Assembly: GCA_020161775.1 (NCBI GenBank) | Contig: JAIUOW010000012.1 | Coordinates: 62,001-126,000 of the forward strand | Reading direction: 5' to 3' | DNA: 64,000 bases | DNA from: Pseudomonadota bacterium | GTDB lineage: Bacteria; Pseudomonadota; Gammaproteobacteria; Burkholderiales; Burkholderiaceae_C | Shown here: positions 26,424-37,441 of the stretch, piece after piece | Numbering within the stretch: the stretch's first letter is position 1 | Layout: every line of letters starts with the position of its first letter | Notes under the pieces: model-generated | What the model was told of the DNA's origin: nothing | The model's input: only the letters and a program-made list of their open reading frames with translations | The model's database searches: none | Made by a program: the position numbers and the translations under genes

Positions 26424-27673
26424 CGGTCAATCTCCCCGAACACGATGTCCATCGTTCCGATGATGGCAACCGCGTCGGCAATCATGTGGCCCTTGCCCAT
26501 CTCGTCCAGCGCCGCCAGGTGCGGGAAACCGGGGGCACGGATCTTCAGGCGGTAAGGCTTGTTGGCACCGTCGCTCACCAGATAAATGCCGAACTCGCCC
26601 TTGGGGTGTTCGACGGCGGCGTAAGCCTCGCCCTCGGGCACGTGGAAGCCCTCGGTGAAGAGCTTGAAGTGATGGATCAGCTCTTCCATGTTGGACTTCA
26701 TGGATTCGCGGGATGGCGCTGCGACCTTGTGGTTGTCGGTAATGACCGGGCCGGGGTTGACGCGCAGCCAGTCCACGCATTGCTTGATGATGCGGTTGGA
26801 CTGTCGCATCTCGGCCACGCGCACCAGGTACCGGTCGTAGCAATCACCCGTCTTGCCCACAGGGATGTCGAAGTCCATGCGGTCGTACACGTCATAGGGC
26901 TGCTGCTTGCGCAGGTCCCAGGCAATGCCGGAGCCACGCAGCATCGCGCCCGTGAAACCCAGGTTCAGGGCGCGCTCGGGCGTCACCACGCCAATACCCA
27001 CCGTGCGCTGCTTCCAGATGCGGTTGTCGGTCAGCAGGGTTTCGTATTCATCCACATAGGTCGGGAACCGCTTGGTGAAGTCGTCGATGAAATCGAGCAG
27101 GGTGCCTTGGCGGTTGTCGTTCAGGCGGTCAATGGCGCGCTGGTTCTTGACCTTGCTGACCTTGTATTGCGGCATGCTGTCGGGCAGGTCGCGGTACACG
27201 CCGCCGGGACGGAAGTACGCCGCATGCATGCGCGCGCCGGACACGGCCTCGTACATGTCGAACAGGTCTTCACGTTCTCGGAAGCAGTAAATGAGCATGT
27301 TCATCGCGCCGCAGTCCAGTCCGTGCGCGCCCAGCCACAGCAGGTGGTTCAGCAGCCGGGTGATTTCGGAGAACATGACGCGGATGTACTGCGCGCGCTC
27401 GGGCACTTCGATGCCCATGAGCTTTTCGATGGCCAGGCAATAGGCGTGCTCGTTGGCCATCATGGACACGTAGTCCAGCCGGTCCATGTAGGGCAGCGAC
27501 TGGATGTAGGTCTTGCTCTCGGCCAGTTTTTCAGTGGCACGGTGCAGCAGGCCGATGTGGGGGTCGGCGCGCTGGATGACCTCGCCGTCCAGCTCCAGCA
27601 CCAGGCGCAGCACGCCGTGGGCGGCCGGATGCTGCGGGCCGAAGTTCAGGGTGTAGTTTTTGATTTCTGCCAT
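26420..27673 (-). CDS. nuoD: NADH-quinone oxidoreductase subunit D
   Basis: A 417-residue peripheral-arm subunit, related to the large subunit of NiFe hydrogenases, that shapes the quinone site. Conserved pieces are [52 protein letters not shown], and the C-terminal IVFGEIDR. The length is standard for a stand-alone NuoD, not fused with NuoC. Confidence 0.97.
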   Translation of the reverse strand: MAEIKNYTLNFGPQHPAAHGVLRLVLELDGEVIQRADPHIGLLHRATEKLAESKTYIQSLPYMDRLDYVSMMANEHAYCLAIEKLMGIEVPERAQYIRVMFSEITRLLNHLLWLGAHGLDCGAMNMLIYCFREREDLFDMYEAVSGARMHAAYFRPGGVYRDLPDSMPQYKVSKVKNQRAIDRLNDNRQGTLLDFIDDFTKRFPTYVDEYETLLTDNRIWKQRTVGIGVVTPERALNLGFTGAMLRGSGIAWDLRKQQPYDVYDRMDFDIPVGKTGDCYDRYLVRVAEMRQSNRIIKQCVDWLRVNPGPVITDNHKVAAPSRESMKSNMEELIHHFKLFTEGFHVPEGEAYAAVEHPKGEFGIYLVSDGANKPYRLKIRAPGFPHLAALDEMGKGHMIADAVAIIGTMDIVFGEIDR

Positions 27674-27688
27674 GGCACGCCTTACTGC

Positions 27689-28297
27689 TTAGTGCAGGCC
27701 TCCATAGTTTTCCTCGCGGATGATGCGGGGAGTGATTTCGCGCGGCTCAATCGACACGGGCTGGTAGATCACGCGCTTGGTCTCGGGGTCGTAGCGCATT
27801 TCGACATGGCCGGACGTGGGGAAGTCCTTGCGGAACGGGTGGCCGATGAATCCGTAGTCGGTCAGGATGCGGCGCAGGTCGGCGTGGCCTTCAAAGACGA
27901 TGCCGTACAGGTCGAATGCCTCGCGCTCGAACCAGTTGGCAGCATTCCATACCTCGTTGACGGAATCCACGACCGGAAAATCATCGTCGGGCAGGAACAC
28001 CTTGAGCCGCACGCGCTGGTTCAGGCTAACCGACAGCAGGTGCACCGCCACGCAGTAGCGTGCACCCTCCCAGCGGCCTTGGCCGTATTCGGAATAGTCG
28101 AGGCCGCACAGGTCGATCAGTTGCTCGAACTTGCAGCCTTCGGCATCGCGCAACAACTGCGCGGACGCCAGGTAATCAGCTGCGGCCACCGTCACGGTGA
28201 CCTCGCCCAGCCGGACGGAAATGTTCTTGACCCGCGCCCCCAGCGCCGCGGCAACGGCTTCCTGGGTGGCTTCGGGACGGACGGCAAATACGGTCAT
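27689..28297 (-). CDS. nuoC: NADH-quinone oxidoreductase subunit C
   Basis: A 202-residue subunit of the connecting part of complex I, with no cofactor. The family motif is clear in [20 protein letters not shown], continuing [19 protein letters not shown]. It is separate from nuoD (15-base gap), unlike the fused NuoCD of enterobacteria. It lies 9 bases after nuoB. Confidence 0.96.
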   Translation of the reverse strand: MTVFAVRPEATQEAVAAALGARVKNISVRLGEVTVTVAAADYLASAQLLRDAEGCKFEQLIDLCGLDYSEYGQGRWEGARYCVAVHLLSVSLNQRVRLKVFLPDDDFPVVDSVNEVWNAANWFEREAFDLYGIVFEGHADLRRILTDYGFIGHPFRKDFPTSGHVEMRYDPETKRVIYQPVSIEPREITPRIIREENYGGLH

Positions 28298-28306
28298 CGT
28301 TTCCCC

Positions 28307-28786
28307 TCAGGCGCGCGCGATGGTGTTGGTGCGGCGGATTTTCTGTTGCAGCTGGATGATCCCGTACAGCAACGCCTCGGCCGTGGGCGGGCAACCCGGC
28401 ACGTATACGTCCACCGGCACGATGCGGTCGCAGCCACGCACCACCGAATAGCTGTAGTGGTAGTACCCGCCGCCATTGGCGCATGAGCCCATGGACAGCA
28501 CCCAGCGCGGCTCGGGCATCTGGTCGTAGACCTTGCGCAGCGCCGGCGCCATCTTGTTGCACAGCGTGCCGGCCACGATCATGAGATCGGACTGGCGGGG
28601 GCTGGGGCGAAACAGCATGCCAAAGCGGTCAATGTCATAACGCGCCGCACCGGCGTGCATCATTTCGACCGCGCAGCAGGCCAGCCCGAACGTCATGGGC
28701 CACAGCGAGCCGGTCTTGGCCCAGTTGATGACGGAGTCCACCGTGGTGGTGACAACGCCTTCCTTGAGGATGCCTTCGATTGCCAT
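28307..28786 (-). CDS. nuoB: NADH-quinone oxidoreductase subunit B
   Basis: A 159-residue subunit carrying the 4Fe-4S cluster N2 that reduces quinone. The unusual tandem cysteines C37-C38 ([12 protein letters not shown]), C102 ([15 protein letters not shown]) and C132 ([14 protein letters not shown]) are all in place. It lies 3 bases after nuoA. Confidence 0.97.
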   Translation of the reverse strand: MAIEGILKEGVVTTTVDSVINWAKTGSLWPMTFGLACCAVEMMHAGAARYDIDRFGMLFRPSPRQSDLMIVAGTLCNKMAPALRKVYDQMPEPRWVLSMGSCANGGGYYHYSYSVVRGCDRIVPVDVYVPGCPPTAEALLYGIIQLQQKIRRTNTIARA

Positions 28787-28789
28787 GTT

Positions 28790-29149
28790 TTATTCCCAGT
28801 CCAGGGCGCCTTTTTTCCACTCGTAGATGAAACCCACGACGAGGATGCCCAGAAAAACCATCATGGCCCAGAAGCCGGTCGGGCCAATTTCCTTGAGCGC
28901 CACGGCCCAGGGGAAGAGGAACGCGATTTCCAGGTCGAACAGGATGAACAGGATGGCCACGAGGTAGTAGCGCACGTCAAACTTCATGCGCGCGTCTTCA
29001 AAGGCCTCGAAGCCGCATTCGTAGGGGGAGTTTTTGGCCGCGTCGGGCCGGTTGGGGCCCAGCACCCAGCCCAGGACCTGGGGCAGCACGCCCACGGCCA
29101 CGCCGACCAGGATGAACAAGAGGACAGGGAGATACTGATCGAGGTTCAT
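28790..29149 (-). CDS. nuoA: NADH-quinone oxidoreductase subunit A
   Basis: A 119-residue, three-helix membrane subunit and the first gene of the nuo operon. Marks are [20 protein letters not shown] and [20 protein letters not shown]. The start codon lies 56 bases after the end of tRNA-Leu, with a perfect hairpin between (29175-29195). The operon may therefore be transcribed from a promoter at or before the tRNA. No convincing separate promoter was found in the short gap. Confidence 0.97.
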   Translation of the reverse strand: MNLDQYLPVLLFILVGVAVGVLPQVLGWVLGPNRPDAAKNSPYECGFEAFEDARMKFDVRYYLVAILFILFDLEIAFLFPWAVALKEIGPTGFWAMMVFLGILVVGFIYEWKKGALDWE

Positions 29150-29174
29150 CTTGAGGTTCAGGTCACCGCTTGAA

Positions 29175-29195
29175 CCTGCCGGGTGGCCCGGCAGG
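29175..29195 (-). terminator. Hairpin between tRNA-Leu and nuoA
   Basis: A perfect 9-base stem (CCTGCCGGG at 29175-29183 and CCCGGCAGG at 29187-29195) with a 3-base loop lies just downstream of the tRNA. No run of T follows on the minus strand (TTCAAG), so it is a weak terminator at best. It may instead guide 3' processing of the tRNA while letting transcription reach nuoA. Confidence 0.5.
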
Positions 29196-29204
29196 CTTTC
29201 TTGT

Positions 29205-29289
29205 TGGTGCCGTCGGCGAGACTCGAACTCGCACAGCTTTCGCCACTACCCCCTCAAGATAGCGTGTCTACCAATTTCACCACGACGGC
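29205..29289 (-). tRNA. tRNA-Leu (anticodon GAG)
   Basis: The 85-base minus-strand sequence folds as a class II tRNA. The acceptor stem GCCGTCG pairs with CGACGGC, and CCA is encoded at the 3' end. The anticodon stem CTATC/GGTAG encloses the loop TTGAGGG, giving anticodon GAG for leucine CUC/CUU codons. A short variable arm follows, then the T arm GCGAG-TTCGAGT-CTCGC. It lies between secG and nuoA on the same strand. Confidence 0.95.
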
Positions 29290-29298
29290 GGTTTTTTT

Positions 29299-29348
29299 GC
29301 TGCCCGGATGGCATGAGGAATCTTTCGACTTTTGGCTTTCCGGGCAGC
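29299..29348. repeat. Inverted repeat upstream of tRNA-Leu
   Basis: GCTGCCCGGA (29299-29308) is repeated perfectly in inverted form (TCCGGGCAGC, 29339-29348) with 30 bases between. A run of seven T on the plus strand (29292-29298) adjoins it. On the transcribed strand the run is A, so it is not a normal terminator for secG. It covers the region where a tRNA promoter would lie. Confidence 0.5.
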
Positions 29349-29364
29349 CTAGGAGTTTACCCTG

Positions 29365-29395
29365 AAAACCCCTGTGTTCCCGCTGGGAACAGGGG
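29365..29395 (-). terminator. Probable intrinsic terminator of secG
   Basis: Read on the minus strand, an 11-base-pair GC-rich stem with a 3-base loop and a 2-base bulge (arms around CCCCTGTTCCC and GGGAACACAGGGG) lies 17 bases beyond the secG stop. It is followed by TTTTC. The T run is short, so termination may be partial. Confidence 0.6.
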
Positions 29396-29411
29396 CGATT
29401 TCAGAGGCAAG

Positions 29412-29834
29412 TCACTTGGTTGGAATCTGCACCGCGCCCGATGCACCGACAGCAGGTGCCGGCGCCGGGACCGGGGCGGGCGTGGCGGGGGCGGCCGTGC
29501 CCGGAATTTGCGCCGCGCCGGAGGCCGCGGGAGCAGGCACGGCTGCGGGCGCCGTCACGGTGGCGCGGTCCAGCACGCTGCCCGAATCGGCGGGACGCAG
29601 GTTGCCAAAGTAGGCCAGCAGCAGCGTGCAGGCGAAAAACACGGCTGCCAGCACCCCTGTGGTGCGGGACATGAAGTTGGCACTGCCGCTAGCGCCAAAC
29701 AGGCTGCCCGAGCCGCCGCTGCCGAAAGCCGCGCCCATGTCGGCGCCCTTGCCATGCTGGATCAGGATCAGGCCGATCATGACCAGGGCGGCGATCATCT
29801 GCACAGCCAGGATGATGGTGAGGATAACGTTCAT
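29412..29834 (-). CDS. secG: Preprotein translocase subunit SecG
   Basis: A 140-residue SecG, which assists SecYE during protein export. Two membrane helices are visible (ILTIILAVQMIAALVMIGLI and TTGVLAAVFFACTLLLAYF) with the conserved loop IQHGKGADMGAAFGSGGSGS between them. The C-terminal 50 residues are an Ala/Pro/Gly-rich tail with no clear structure, longer than in E. coli (110 residues in all). It lies 32 bases after tpiA, a common pairing in proteobacteria. Confidence 0.95.
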   Translation of the reverse strand: MNVILTIILAVQMIAALVMIGLILIQHGKGADMGAAFGSGGSGSLFGASGSANFMSRTTGVLAAVFFACTLLLAYFGNLRPADSGSVLDRATVTAPAAVPAPAASGAAQIPGTAAPATPAPVPAPAPAVGASGAVQIPTK

Positions 29835-29866
29835 TCGGTAACTCCTAAATTCATTGCATCCGGTGC

Positions 29867-30616
29867 TTACGCGCGGCCGGCTGCCGTAACAATCGTCAGG
29901 AAATCGGCAGCTTTCAGCGACGCACCGCCGATCAGGCCACCGTCAATGTCGGGCTGGGCCAGCAGTTCCGCTGCGTTGGCGGCGTTCATGCTGCCGCCAT
30001 ACAGGATCTGCACGCGGTCGGCCTGGGGCGTGGCAGCCCGCAACTGCGCACGCAGCACAGCGTGCACGGCCTGGGCCATCTGGGGCGACGCCGTCTTGCC
30101 GGTGCCGATGGCCCACACGGGCTCATAGGCCACAACCAGTTCGCTGACGCAATGGCCGTTGGCATGGATGACCGCGGCGAGCTGGCGCTTGACGACCTCT
30201 TCGGTCTGCCCTGCTTCGCGTTGTGCCAGTGTTTCGCCCACGCAGACGATGGGCGTGATGCCCTGCGCAAGCGCGGCCTTGGCCTTGTCGGCCACCAGCA
30301 CGTCGGTCTCGCCGTGGTACTGGCGGCGCTCGGAATGGCCCACGATGGCGTAGCGCACACCGAACTCGCGCAGCATGGCGGCGGATACCTCGCCGGTGTA
30401 GGCGCCCTTGTCGTGGGCCGACACGTCCTGCGCCCCCAGCTCCAGCGCGGACGCGGCGCGCAGCATCTGCAGCTGGGCCAGGTACGGCGCCGGCACACAG
30501 ACGGCAACGGCACAACCCGGCGTACCCATGCCGGCGAGCACGGCGCGCACCAGACCGTCATTGGCCTCGATGCTGCCGTTCATCTTCCAGTTGCCTGCGA
30601 TCAGTTTTTTCTTCAT
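29867..30616 (-). CDS. tpiA: Triosephosphate isomerase
   Basis: A 249-residue glycolytic enzyme that interconverts dihydroxyacetone phosphate and glyceraldehyde 3-phosphate. Catalytic residues are in place: N9 and K11 (AGNWKMNG), H94 (IVGHSERR) and E165 ([13 protein letters not shown]). The phosphate-binding [11 protein letters not shown] is near the C-terminus. It begins 4 bases after the quinone reductase gene stop. Confidence 0.97.
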   Translation of the reverse strand: MKKKLIAGNWKMNGSIEANDGLVRAVLAGMGTPGCAVAVCVPAPYLAQLQMLRAASALELGAQDVSAHDKGAYTGEVSAAMLREFGVRYAIVGHSERRQYHGETDVLVADKAKAALAQGITPIVCVGETLAQREAGQTEEVVKRQLAAVIHANGHCVSELVVAYEPVWAIGTGKTASPQMAQAVHAVLRAQLRAATPQADRVQILYGGSMNAANAAELLAQPDIDGGLIGGASLKAADFLTIVTAAGRA

Positions 30617-30620
30617 GGCT

Positions 30621-31607
30621 CTACCAGGTCAGGACGATCTTGCCGATGTGCTGGTTGGACTCCATCAGCCCATGGGCCTTTGCCGCGTCAGCCGCCGCAA
30701 ACGTGCTGTGGATCACCGGCTTGATGGCGCCGCTTTCCAGCAGCGGCCACACATGCGCCTTCAACGCCTGCGCAATGGCGGCCTTGAATGCCACCGGCCG
30801 GGGGCGCAACGTGGAGCCGGTGATGAGCAAGCGCTTGCGCAGCACCAGGCCGGCATTGAATTCACTCTTGATGCCGCCCTGCACCGCAATGATGACCAGG
30901 CGGCCGTCTTCAGCCAGGCATTCGATTTCGCGTGCCACGTAGCTGCCAGCCACCATGTCCAGCACCACGTTCACACCGGCACCGCCGGTCAGGCGCCTGG
31001 CCTCTTCGGCGAAGTCGTGGGTCTTGTAGTTGATGGCGTGGTCGGCACCCAGCGCCACGCAGGCGGCGCACTTGTCGTCGCTGCCTGCCGTGACGATCAC
31101 GCGCGCGCCCAATGCCTTGGCCATCTGGATGGCGGTCACGCCGATGCCGCTGGAGCCACCCTGGATCAGCAGCGTCTCGCCCGCCTGCAGGCGGGCGCGG
31201 TCAAACACATTGCTCCAGACGGTGAAGAAGGTCTCGGGCAGCGATGCAGCCTCGATATCGGTCAGGCCACGCGGCACCGGCAGGCACTGGCCCACAGGCG
31301 CCACGCACAGCTGTGCATAGCCACCACCCGCCACCAGCGCGCAGACGCGGTCACCGGTCTTCAGGCCCGCGGCGGCCATGGCAGCCGCGTCACCCGATTC
31401 AATGATGCCGGCCACTTCCAGCCCGGGGATGTCCGAGGCACCTGGCGGAACCGGATAGTTGCCCGTGCGCTGCAAAACGTCAGGGCGGTTCACGCCACTG
31501 GCCGCCACCCGGATCAACAACTCGCCCGCGCCCGCGACGGGCGCAGCCCGCTCGCCCGGACGAAGCACGTCAGGCCCACCAAAACTGCTGATTTCAATGG
31601 CTTGCAT
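30621..31607 (-). CDS. NAD(P)H-quinone oxidoreductase, PIG3/zinc-independent MDR family
   Basis: A 328-residue medium-chain dehydrogenase/reductase without zinc ligands, like PIG3 (TP53I3) quinone reductases. It starts [19 protein letters not shown] and has [20 protein letters not shown]. The NADPH-binding Rossmann motif is [19 protein letters not shown], and [20 protein letters not shown] follows. The ATG at 31607 is preferred because the family begins there; a longer frame reaches the pnp stop but is not conserved. It lies between pnp and tpiA, an arrangement common in this group of bacteria. Confidence 0.9.
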   Translation of the reverse strand: MQAIEISSFGGPDVLRPGERAAPVAGAGELLIRVAASGVNRPDVLQRTGNYPVPPGASDIPGLEVAGIIESGDAAAMAAAGLKTGDRVCALVAGGGYAQLCVAPVGQCLPVPRGLTDIEAASLPETFFTVWSNVFDRARLQAGETLLIQGGSSGIGVTAIQMAKALGARVIVTAGSDDKCAACVALGADHAINYKTHDFAEEARRLTGGAGVNVVLDMVAGSYVAREIECLAEDGRLVIIAVQGGIKSEFNAGLVLRKRLLITGSTLRPRPVAFKAAIAQALKAHVWPLLESGAIKPVIHSTFAAADAAKAHGLMESNQHIGKIVLTW

Positions 31608-31667
31608 GGTCTTTGGGGCCCCGGCGGGACAGGGTGTCCGCGCGGGGCGTTGTCCAAACGGCAGCAA

Positions 31668-33824
<2,157 letters not shown>

Positions 33825-33898
33825 GTTCATATCTCCTTGGGTGTGGGCGCATGAGGCTGCACCCGGGGCCCGGAGGCTGGCGGTCTGAACACGATGCC

Positions 33899-33932
33899 AT
33901 TCCATCAAGAATCAGGTGATCCCTGATGGAAT
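33899..33932 (-). promoter_or_regulatory. pnp leader hairpin
   Basis: ATTCCATCA (33899-33907) and TGATGGAAT (33924-33932) form a 9-base stem in the 5' leader of pnp, with a nested alternative (ATCAG/CTGAT). In E. coli the pnp leader forms a hairpin cut by RNase III, after which PNPase represses its own mRNA. This hairpin is in the right place for such control, but the link is inferred. Confidence 0.45.
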
Positions 33933-33969
33933 GACACAGCGCGTATCCGTCTGGCCTGTCTCCGAAGTA

Positions 33970-34006
33970 AAAAACGCCTGAGCTAGCGGGCTAACTCAGG
34001 CGTTTT
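33970..34006 (-). terminator. Intrinsic terminator of rpsO
   Basis: Read on the minus strand, a long stem (AACGCCTGAGTTAG pairing with CTAGCTCAGGCGTT) closes on a CCCG loop and runs into TTTTTT, 15 bases beyond the rpsO stop. It separates rpsO from pnp, so pnp is expressed by readthrough or from its own promoter. Confidence 0.9.
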
Positions 34007-34020
34007 CGTTTCTGGTGTTC

Positions 34021-34284
34021 TTACTTGCGCAGGCCCAGCTTGGCGATCAGCGCGGTGTAGCGGTCGGCGTCCTTGGCCTTCAGGTAGGCCAGCAGGCTCT
34101 TGCGGCGGTTCACCATGCGCAGCAGACCGCGGCGGCCGTGGTGGTCCTTGGCGTGCGTCTTGAAGTGCGGGGTGAGTTCGTTGATGCGGGCGGTCAGCAG
34201 TGCAACTTGCACTTCGGGGCTGCCGGTGTCGTTGGCGCTGCGTGCATTGGCCTTGACGACCTCTGCCGTGGTGGATGCGAGCAT
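34021..34284 (-). CDS. rpsO: 30S ribosomal protein S15
   Basis: An 87-residue ribosomal protein that binds 16S rRNA early in 30S assembly. Family signatures are present: [20 protein letters not shown], then [20 protein letters not shown]. The ATG at 34284 ([13 protein letters not shown]) is preceded by the ribosome site AAAGGAAA at 6-8 bases. The leader contains a perfect 8-base stem (34312-34340), a possible autoregulatory structure. Confidence 0.97.
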   Translation of the reverse strand: MLASTTAEVVKANARSANDTGSPEVQVALLTARINELTPHFKTHAKDHHGRRGLLRMVNRRKSLLAYLKAKDADRYTALIAKLGLRK

Positions 34285-34311
34285 GTGGTTTCCTTTGAAA
34301 GTTTTAACTTG

Positions 34312-34373
34312 CGTTGGGGGACTGGAATTGCACCCCAACGTGCGCTTGCAGAATGCAAAGCCTTGGGATTATA
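34312..34373 (-). promoter_or_regulatory. rpsO promoter -10 and leader hairpin
   Basis: A perfect -10 box TATAAT is read on the minus strand at 34373-34368; the -35 region (GGCGTG) is poor. Transcription would start near 34361. The leader then contains CGTTGGGG/CCCCAACG (34340-34333 and 34319-34312), a perfect 8-base stem about 28 bases before the start codon. S15 represses its own translation through leader structures in several phyla, so this is a candidate binding site by analogy. Confidence 0.5.
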
Positions 34374-34390
34374 CAACGCCCCCTGGGCGG

Positions 34391-34469
34391 CACGCCCCCC
34401 CCGAAGCGGCCCGCGGCCGCCTCCCCCCACTGGGGCGATGCTGGCGGCCCGGCGGCGCCGGTTCCGCGG
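34391..34469. repeat. GC-rich intergenic hairpin repeat, copy 2 (inverted)
   Basis: Read on the minus strand it starts CCGCGGAACCGGCGCCGCCG, then has CCCCAGTGGGGGGAGGCGGC, and ends GCTTCGGGGGGGGCG. This is the same order of parts as copies at 13249 and 55606. It lies between the aminotransferase stop and the rpsO promoter, and may insulate the two. Confidence 0.7.
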
Positions 34470-34482
34470 CATCCTGGAACTG

Positions 34483-35640
34483 TTACTTCCGGCTTAACCA
34501 GTCCTTCAGGCGCTCCACGCCCTGCCCCAACCGGGCCAGATCCCTGGAGGCGAAACACCAGCGCAGCCAGCCCTGGGCTTCGGGGGCGAAGGCATTGCCG
34601 GGGGCCAGGCCCAGGCCGGCTTCGGCCACCAGCCTTTTGGCGGTTTCCAGCGAGTCAGGGTGCCCGTCCAGCTGGAAAAAGGCGTACATGCCGCCTTTGG
34701 CCGGGGCCACGCGCACGCCGGGCACGGCCTGCAGCAGGGGCACCAGGGTATCGCGGCACGCCTTCAGATGCGCGACGACACGGGGCGTCACGTCGGCCGT
34801 GCGCTGCAGGGCCACGATGCCCGCGCGCTGCGTGAACACGCTGGCACACGAGGTGTTGAATTCCAGCAGCTTGCCCATGTGCGGCACCAGCGCCGGCGGC
34901 ATCACCAGCCAACCCAGGCGCCAGCCGGTCATCAGGAAACTCTTGGAGAAGCTGTGCACCACCACCAGCCGGTCATCGGGTTGGGCTACATCCAGAAAGC
35001 TCGGCGCGCAACCGTTCGATGTGGGTTCGTAGTACAGCCGCTCGTACACCTCGTCGGCCAGGATCCAGGTGCCCGTCTGGCGGCAATGGTCCACGATGGC
35101 CTGCTGTTCGGCGCGGGTCAGCGTCCAGCCGGTGGGGTTGTTCGGTGCGTTGATGACCAGCAGCTTCGTGGCCGGCGTCACCGCCGCCAGCAGCGCCGCC
35201 AGGTCCAGCGTCCAGGCGCCGTCCACGGGCTTGAGCGGCACGCAGGTAAGTTTGGCGCCCAGGATCAGGGGCTGGGCCGTCAGGTTGGGCCACACCGGCG
35301 TGACCGCCACCACTTCGTCGCCCGCCTCCACCAGGGCCTGCACCGCCAGCATCAGCGCATTGACGCCGCCCGATGTGATGGCGATGCGCCCGGCATCCAC
35401 CGGGCCATGCAAGGCGCTGGTGTAGTCCGCCACCGCCTGGCGCAGCTCGGGCAGGCCCAGGTTGTGGGAATAGAAGGTTTCGCCCTTTTGCAGCGATTCA
35501 ATCGCGGCCTGGCGGATGAAATCAGGGGTGACTTCGTCGCTCTCGCCAAACCAGAAGGCCAACACGTCCGGGCGGCCCATGCCGGCATTGGCGACTTCAC
35601 GGATTTTCGATTCTTCAAGGTTCTGGATGGTCTGGCGCAT
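34483..35640 (-). CDS. Class I/II PLP-dependent aminotransferase
   Basis: A 385-residue fold-type I aminotransferase (AspC/AlaT-like). The PLP lysine is K233 in SFSKSFLMTGWRLGW. NAPNNPTGW (about 164-172) and DEVYERLYY (from D196) hold the cofactor. The amino donor and acceptor are not evident. The ATG at 35640 starts MRQTIQNLEESKI, where homology begins. A GTG at 35655 is an alternative; it would overlap the stop of the receptor gene upstream as GTGA, so coupling is possible. Neither start has a good ribosome site. Confidence 0.88.
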   Translation of the reverse strand: MRQTIQNLEESKIREVANAGMGRPDVLAFWFGESDEVTPDFIRQAAIESLQKGETFYSHNLGLPELRQAVADYTSALHGPVDAGRIAITSGGVNALMLAVQALVEAGDEVVAVTPVWPNLTAQPLILGAKLTCVPLKPVDGAWTLDLAALLAAVTPATKLLVINAPNNPTGWTLTRAEQQAIVDHCRQTGTWILADEVYERLYYEPTSNGCAPSFLDVAQPDDRLVVVHSFSKSFLMTGWRLGWLVMPPALVPHMGKLLEFNTSCASVFTQRAGIVALQRTADVTPRVVAHLKACRDTLVPLLQAVPGVRVAPAKGGMYAFFQLDGHPDSLETAKRLVAEAGLGLAPGNAFAPEAQGWLRWCFASRDLARLGQGVERLKDWLSRK

Positions 35641-35651
35641 GCCCTGAAGTA

Positions 35652-36923
35652 TCACTGAGGCCGTGCCATGGCGCAGCTGTGGGGTTGCTGCGCCTGGGCC
35701 GCCGTGATCGAGCGGATCACGCGGAAGCCGTAGCCCGAGCCTTCCACGTCAAATTTCACGCCGGGCGTGCCCTGGCGGTCCATCAGCCCCACGGTCAGCG
35801 GCTGCTGGAACTGGTGGTCCACCGCGCGCATGGCGCCGCCCTGCCCGCCCAGCGACACGCTCACGCGCTCCAGCTGCGTGGCCACCGGGGCGGCTTCGGT
35901 CGTGCCGGCTTTCGCAATGGCCTGGGCCAGTGCCTCCACCATCAGGTGCATGCGCATGTGAACGTAGTCGTCGGACGGTTTGGGGTAACGCGCGCGAAAC
36001 GACTGGTAGAACGCCTCGCTCTGCGTCGTCGGCACATTGGGCAGCCAGTCGGCCACGGCGATCACGCGGCCGATGCCGGCTTCGCCAATGGCGGCCGGCG
36101 CGCCCAGTGCGTTGCCATAGAACGTATAGAACTTGCCCTCGAAACCCACTTCGCGCGCGGCCTTCACCAGAAGCGTCAGGTCGTTGCTGAAGTTGCCGGT
36201 GATCACCGCATCAGCGCCGCTGGCCTTGATCTTGACCGCGTAGGGCGCGAAGTCCTTGATGCGCAGCACGGGGTGCAGCTCGTCGCCCACGATCTGCACA
36301 TCAGGGCGCTGCGCGCCCAGCTGGCGCCGCGCCTCGCGCAGCACGGCCTGGCCAAAGCTGTAGTCCTGCCCCAGCAGATACACGGACTTCACGGCCTTGT
36401 CGTCCTTGAGCACGGCCATGAGCGCGGCCATGCGCATGTCGGCATGGGCGTCAAAGCGGAAGTGCCAGAAGCTGCATTTCTCATTGGTCAGGATGGGGTC
36501 CACGGCCGAGTAGTTCAGCAGCACCACGCGCCGGCGCGGCTCGCGTTCGTTGTGCTTGTTGACGGCGTCGATCAGCGCCGCTGTCACGGCCGACGAATTG
36601 CCCTGCAGGATGAACTGCGCGCCATAGTCAATGGCCGCGCGCAGCAGCGACAGCGCCTCCTCGATCTGGCCCTTGCTGTCGTAGCGCTCCAGCACCATGC
36701 GCCGGGCACCGCCGGGCAAGGGCACGCCACCGCGCTCGTTGACGCGCTCCAGCGCCCAGACCAGGTTGCGAAACACCGCTTCGCCGCCGTTCGCGTTGCC
36801 CCCGCTCAGGCCTTCGATCATGGCCAGCCGGATGGGCGCGGGCTGCGTCTGGGCCAGCGCCGCGGCGCAAAGAAATAGCGATGCGGCCACGCATTTCAAG
36901 CCCTGCAAGAACACATTTTTCAT
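35652..36923 (-). CDS. LivK-like branched-chain amino acid ABC transporter substrate-binding protein
   Basis: A 423-residue periplasmic binding protein of the Leu/Ile/Val receptor family. A signal peptide is clear (LKCVAASLFLCAAALA, cut near AQTQPA). The mature part starts IRLAMIEGLSGGNANGGEAV, and the two-lobed fold follows (VYLLGQDYSFGQAVLREARR; SGADAVITGNFSNDLTLLVK). A ribosome site AAGGGAAA supports the ATG at 36923. No permease or ATPase genes are close by, so it either serves a distant transporter or a sensory role. Its stop is 11 bases before the aminotransferase start, hinting at a shared amino-acid substrate. Confidence 0.88.
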   Translation of the reverse strand: MKNVFLQGLKCVAASLFLCAAALAQTQPAPIRLAMIEGLSGGNANGGEAVFRNLVWALERVNERGGVPLPGGARRMVLERYDSKGQIEEALSLLRAAIDYGAQFILQGNSSAVTAALIDAVNKHNEREPRRRVVLLNYSAVDPILTNEKCSFWHFRFDAHADMRMAALMAVLKDDKAVKSVYLLGQDYSFGQAVLREARRQLGAQRPDVQIVGDELHPVLRIKDFAPYAVKIKASGADAVITGNFSNDLTLLVKAAREVGFEGKFYTFYGNALGAPAAIGEAGIGRVIAVADWLPNVPTTQSEAFYQSFRARYPKPSDDYVHMRMHLMVEALAQAIAKAGTTEAAPVATQLERVSVSLGGQGGAMRAVDHQFQQPLTVGLMDRQGTPGVKFDVEGSGYGFRVIRSITAAQAQQPHSCAMARPQ

Positions 36924-37060
36924 TGTTGGTTTCCCTTGAAAAAGTAGGCGCCGCGTACAGATAGGTTGCATGCGGCGATCACGGTGAGAGCCGCGCAGTG
37001 TAGGAGGCGCCCACGGTCCAAAACCCGCCGCTTGCACCCCATTTAATGACAGGAGCAACC

Positions 37061-37441
37061 ATGTTTCTCGCTACCGTTCCCCGCACCCGCGCTGTTTCCC
37101 CGGCTTTCCGTTCTTTTGACGGCAATTTCGAGCGTTTCATCAACGAAGCCTTCTCCACCGGAACCCGCAACCAGACCGGCATCGAGCAGGACGACAAGCA
37201 GTGGACGCTGTCGCTGGACGTGCCCGGCGTGTCGCGTGAAGAGCTGAACATCGGCATCGAAGGCACCGTGGTGCGCATCGAGACCCGGGCCGACGCCAAG
37301 CGCCAGTACAAGGCCGCCTACGAGCTGCCGCAGGAAATTGACGTGACGGCCAGCGCCGCCCGGCTGGAAAACGGCGTGCTGACCCTCACGCTGGCCAAGC
37401 AGGTGCCGGTCAGCAGGGTCACCCAACTGAATATTCAGTGA
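37061..37441 (+). CDS. Hsp20/alpha-crystallin family small heat-shock protein
   Basis: A 126-residue small heat-shock protein that holds unfolded proteins. The alpha-crystallin domain spans about 42-115, with SLDVPGVSREELNIGIEG and the family-end motif ARLENGVLTLTLAK. The C-terminal I-x-I/V motif is weak (LNIQ). The N-terminus is short. AGGAG (37050-37054) gives the ATG at 37061. The gene stops directly against the end of tsaD (37441/37442), leaving no space for a terminator. Confidence 0.92.
   Translation: MFLATVPRTRAVSPAFRSFDGNFERFINEAFSTGTRNQTGIEQDDKQWTLSLDVPGVSREELNIGIEGTVVRIETRADAKRQYKAAYELPQEIDVTASAARLENGVLTLTLAKQVPVSRVTQLNIQ

Noticed and set aside
37037-37046. CCCCATTTAA before hsp20 as a sigma-32 -10 box
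   Set aside because: No CTTGAA-like -35 box lies 13-17 bases upstream, and the start site would fall on the ribosome site.
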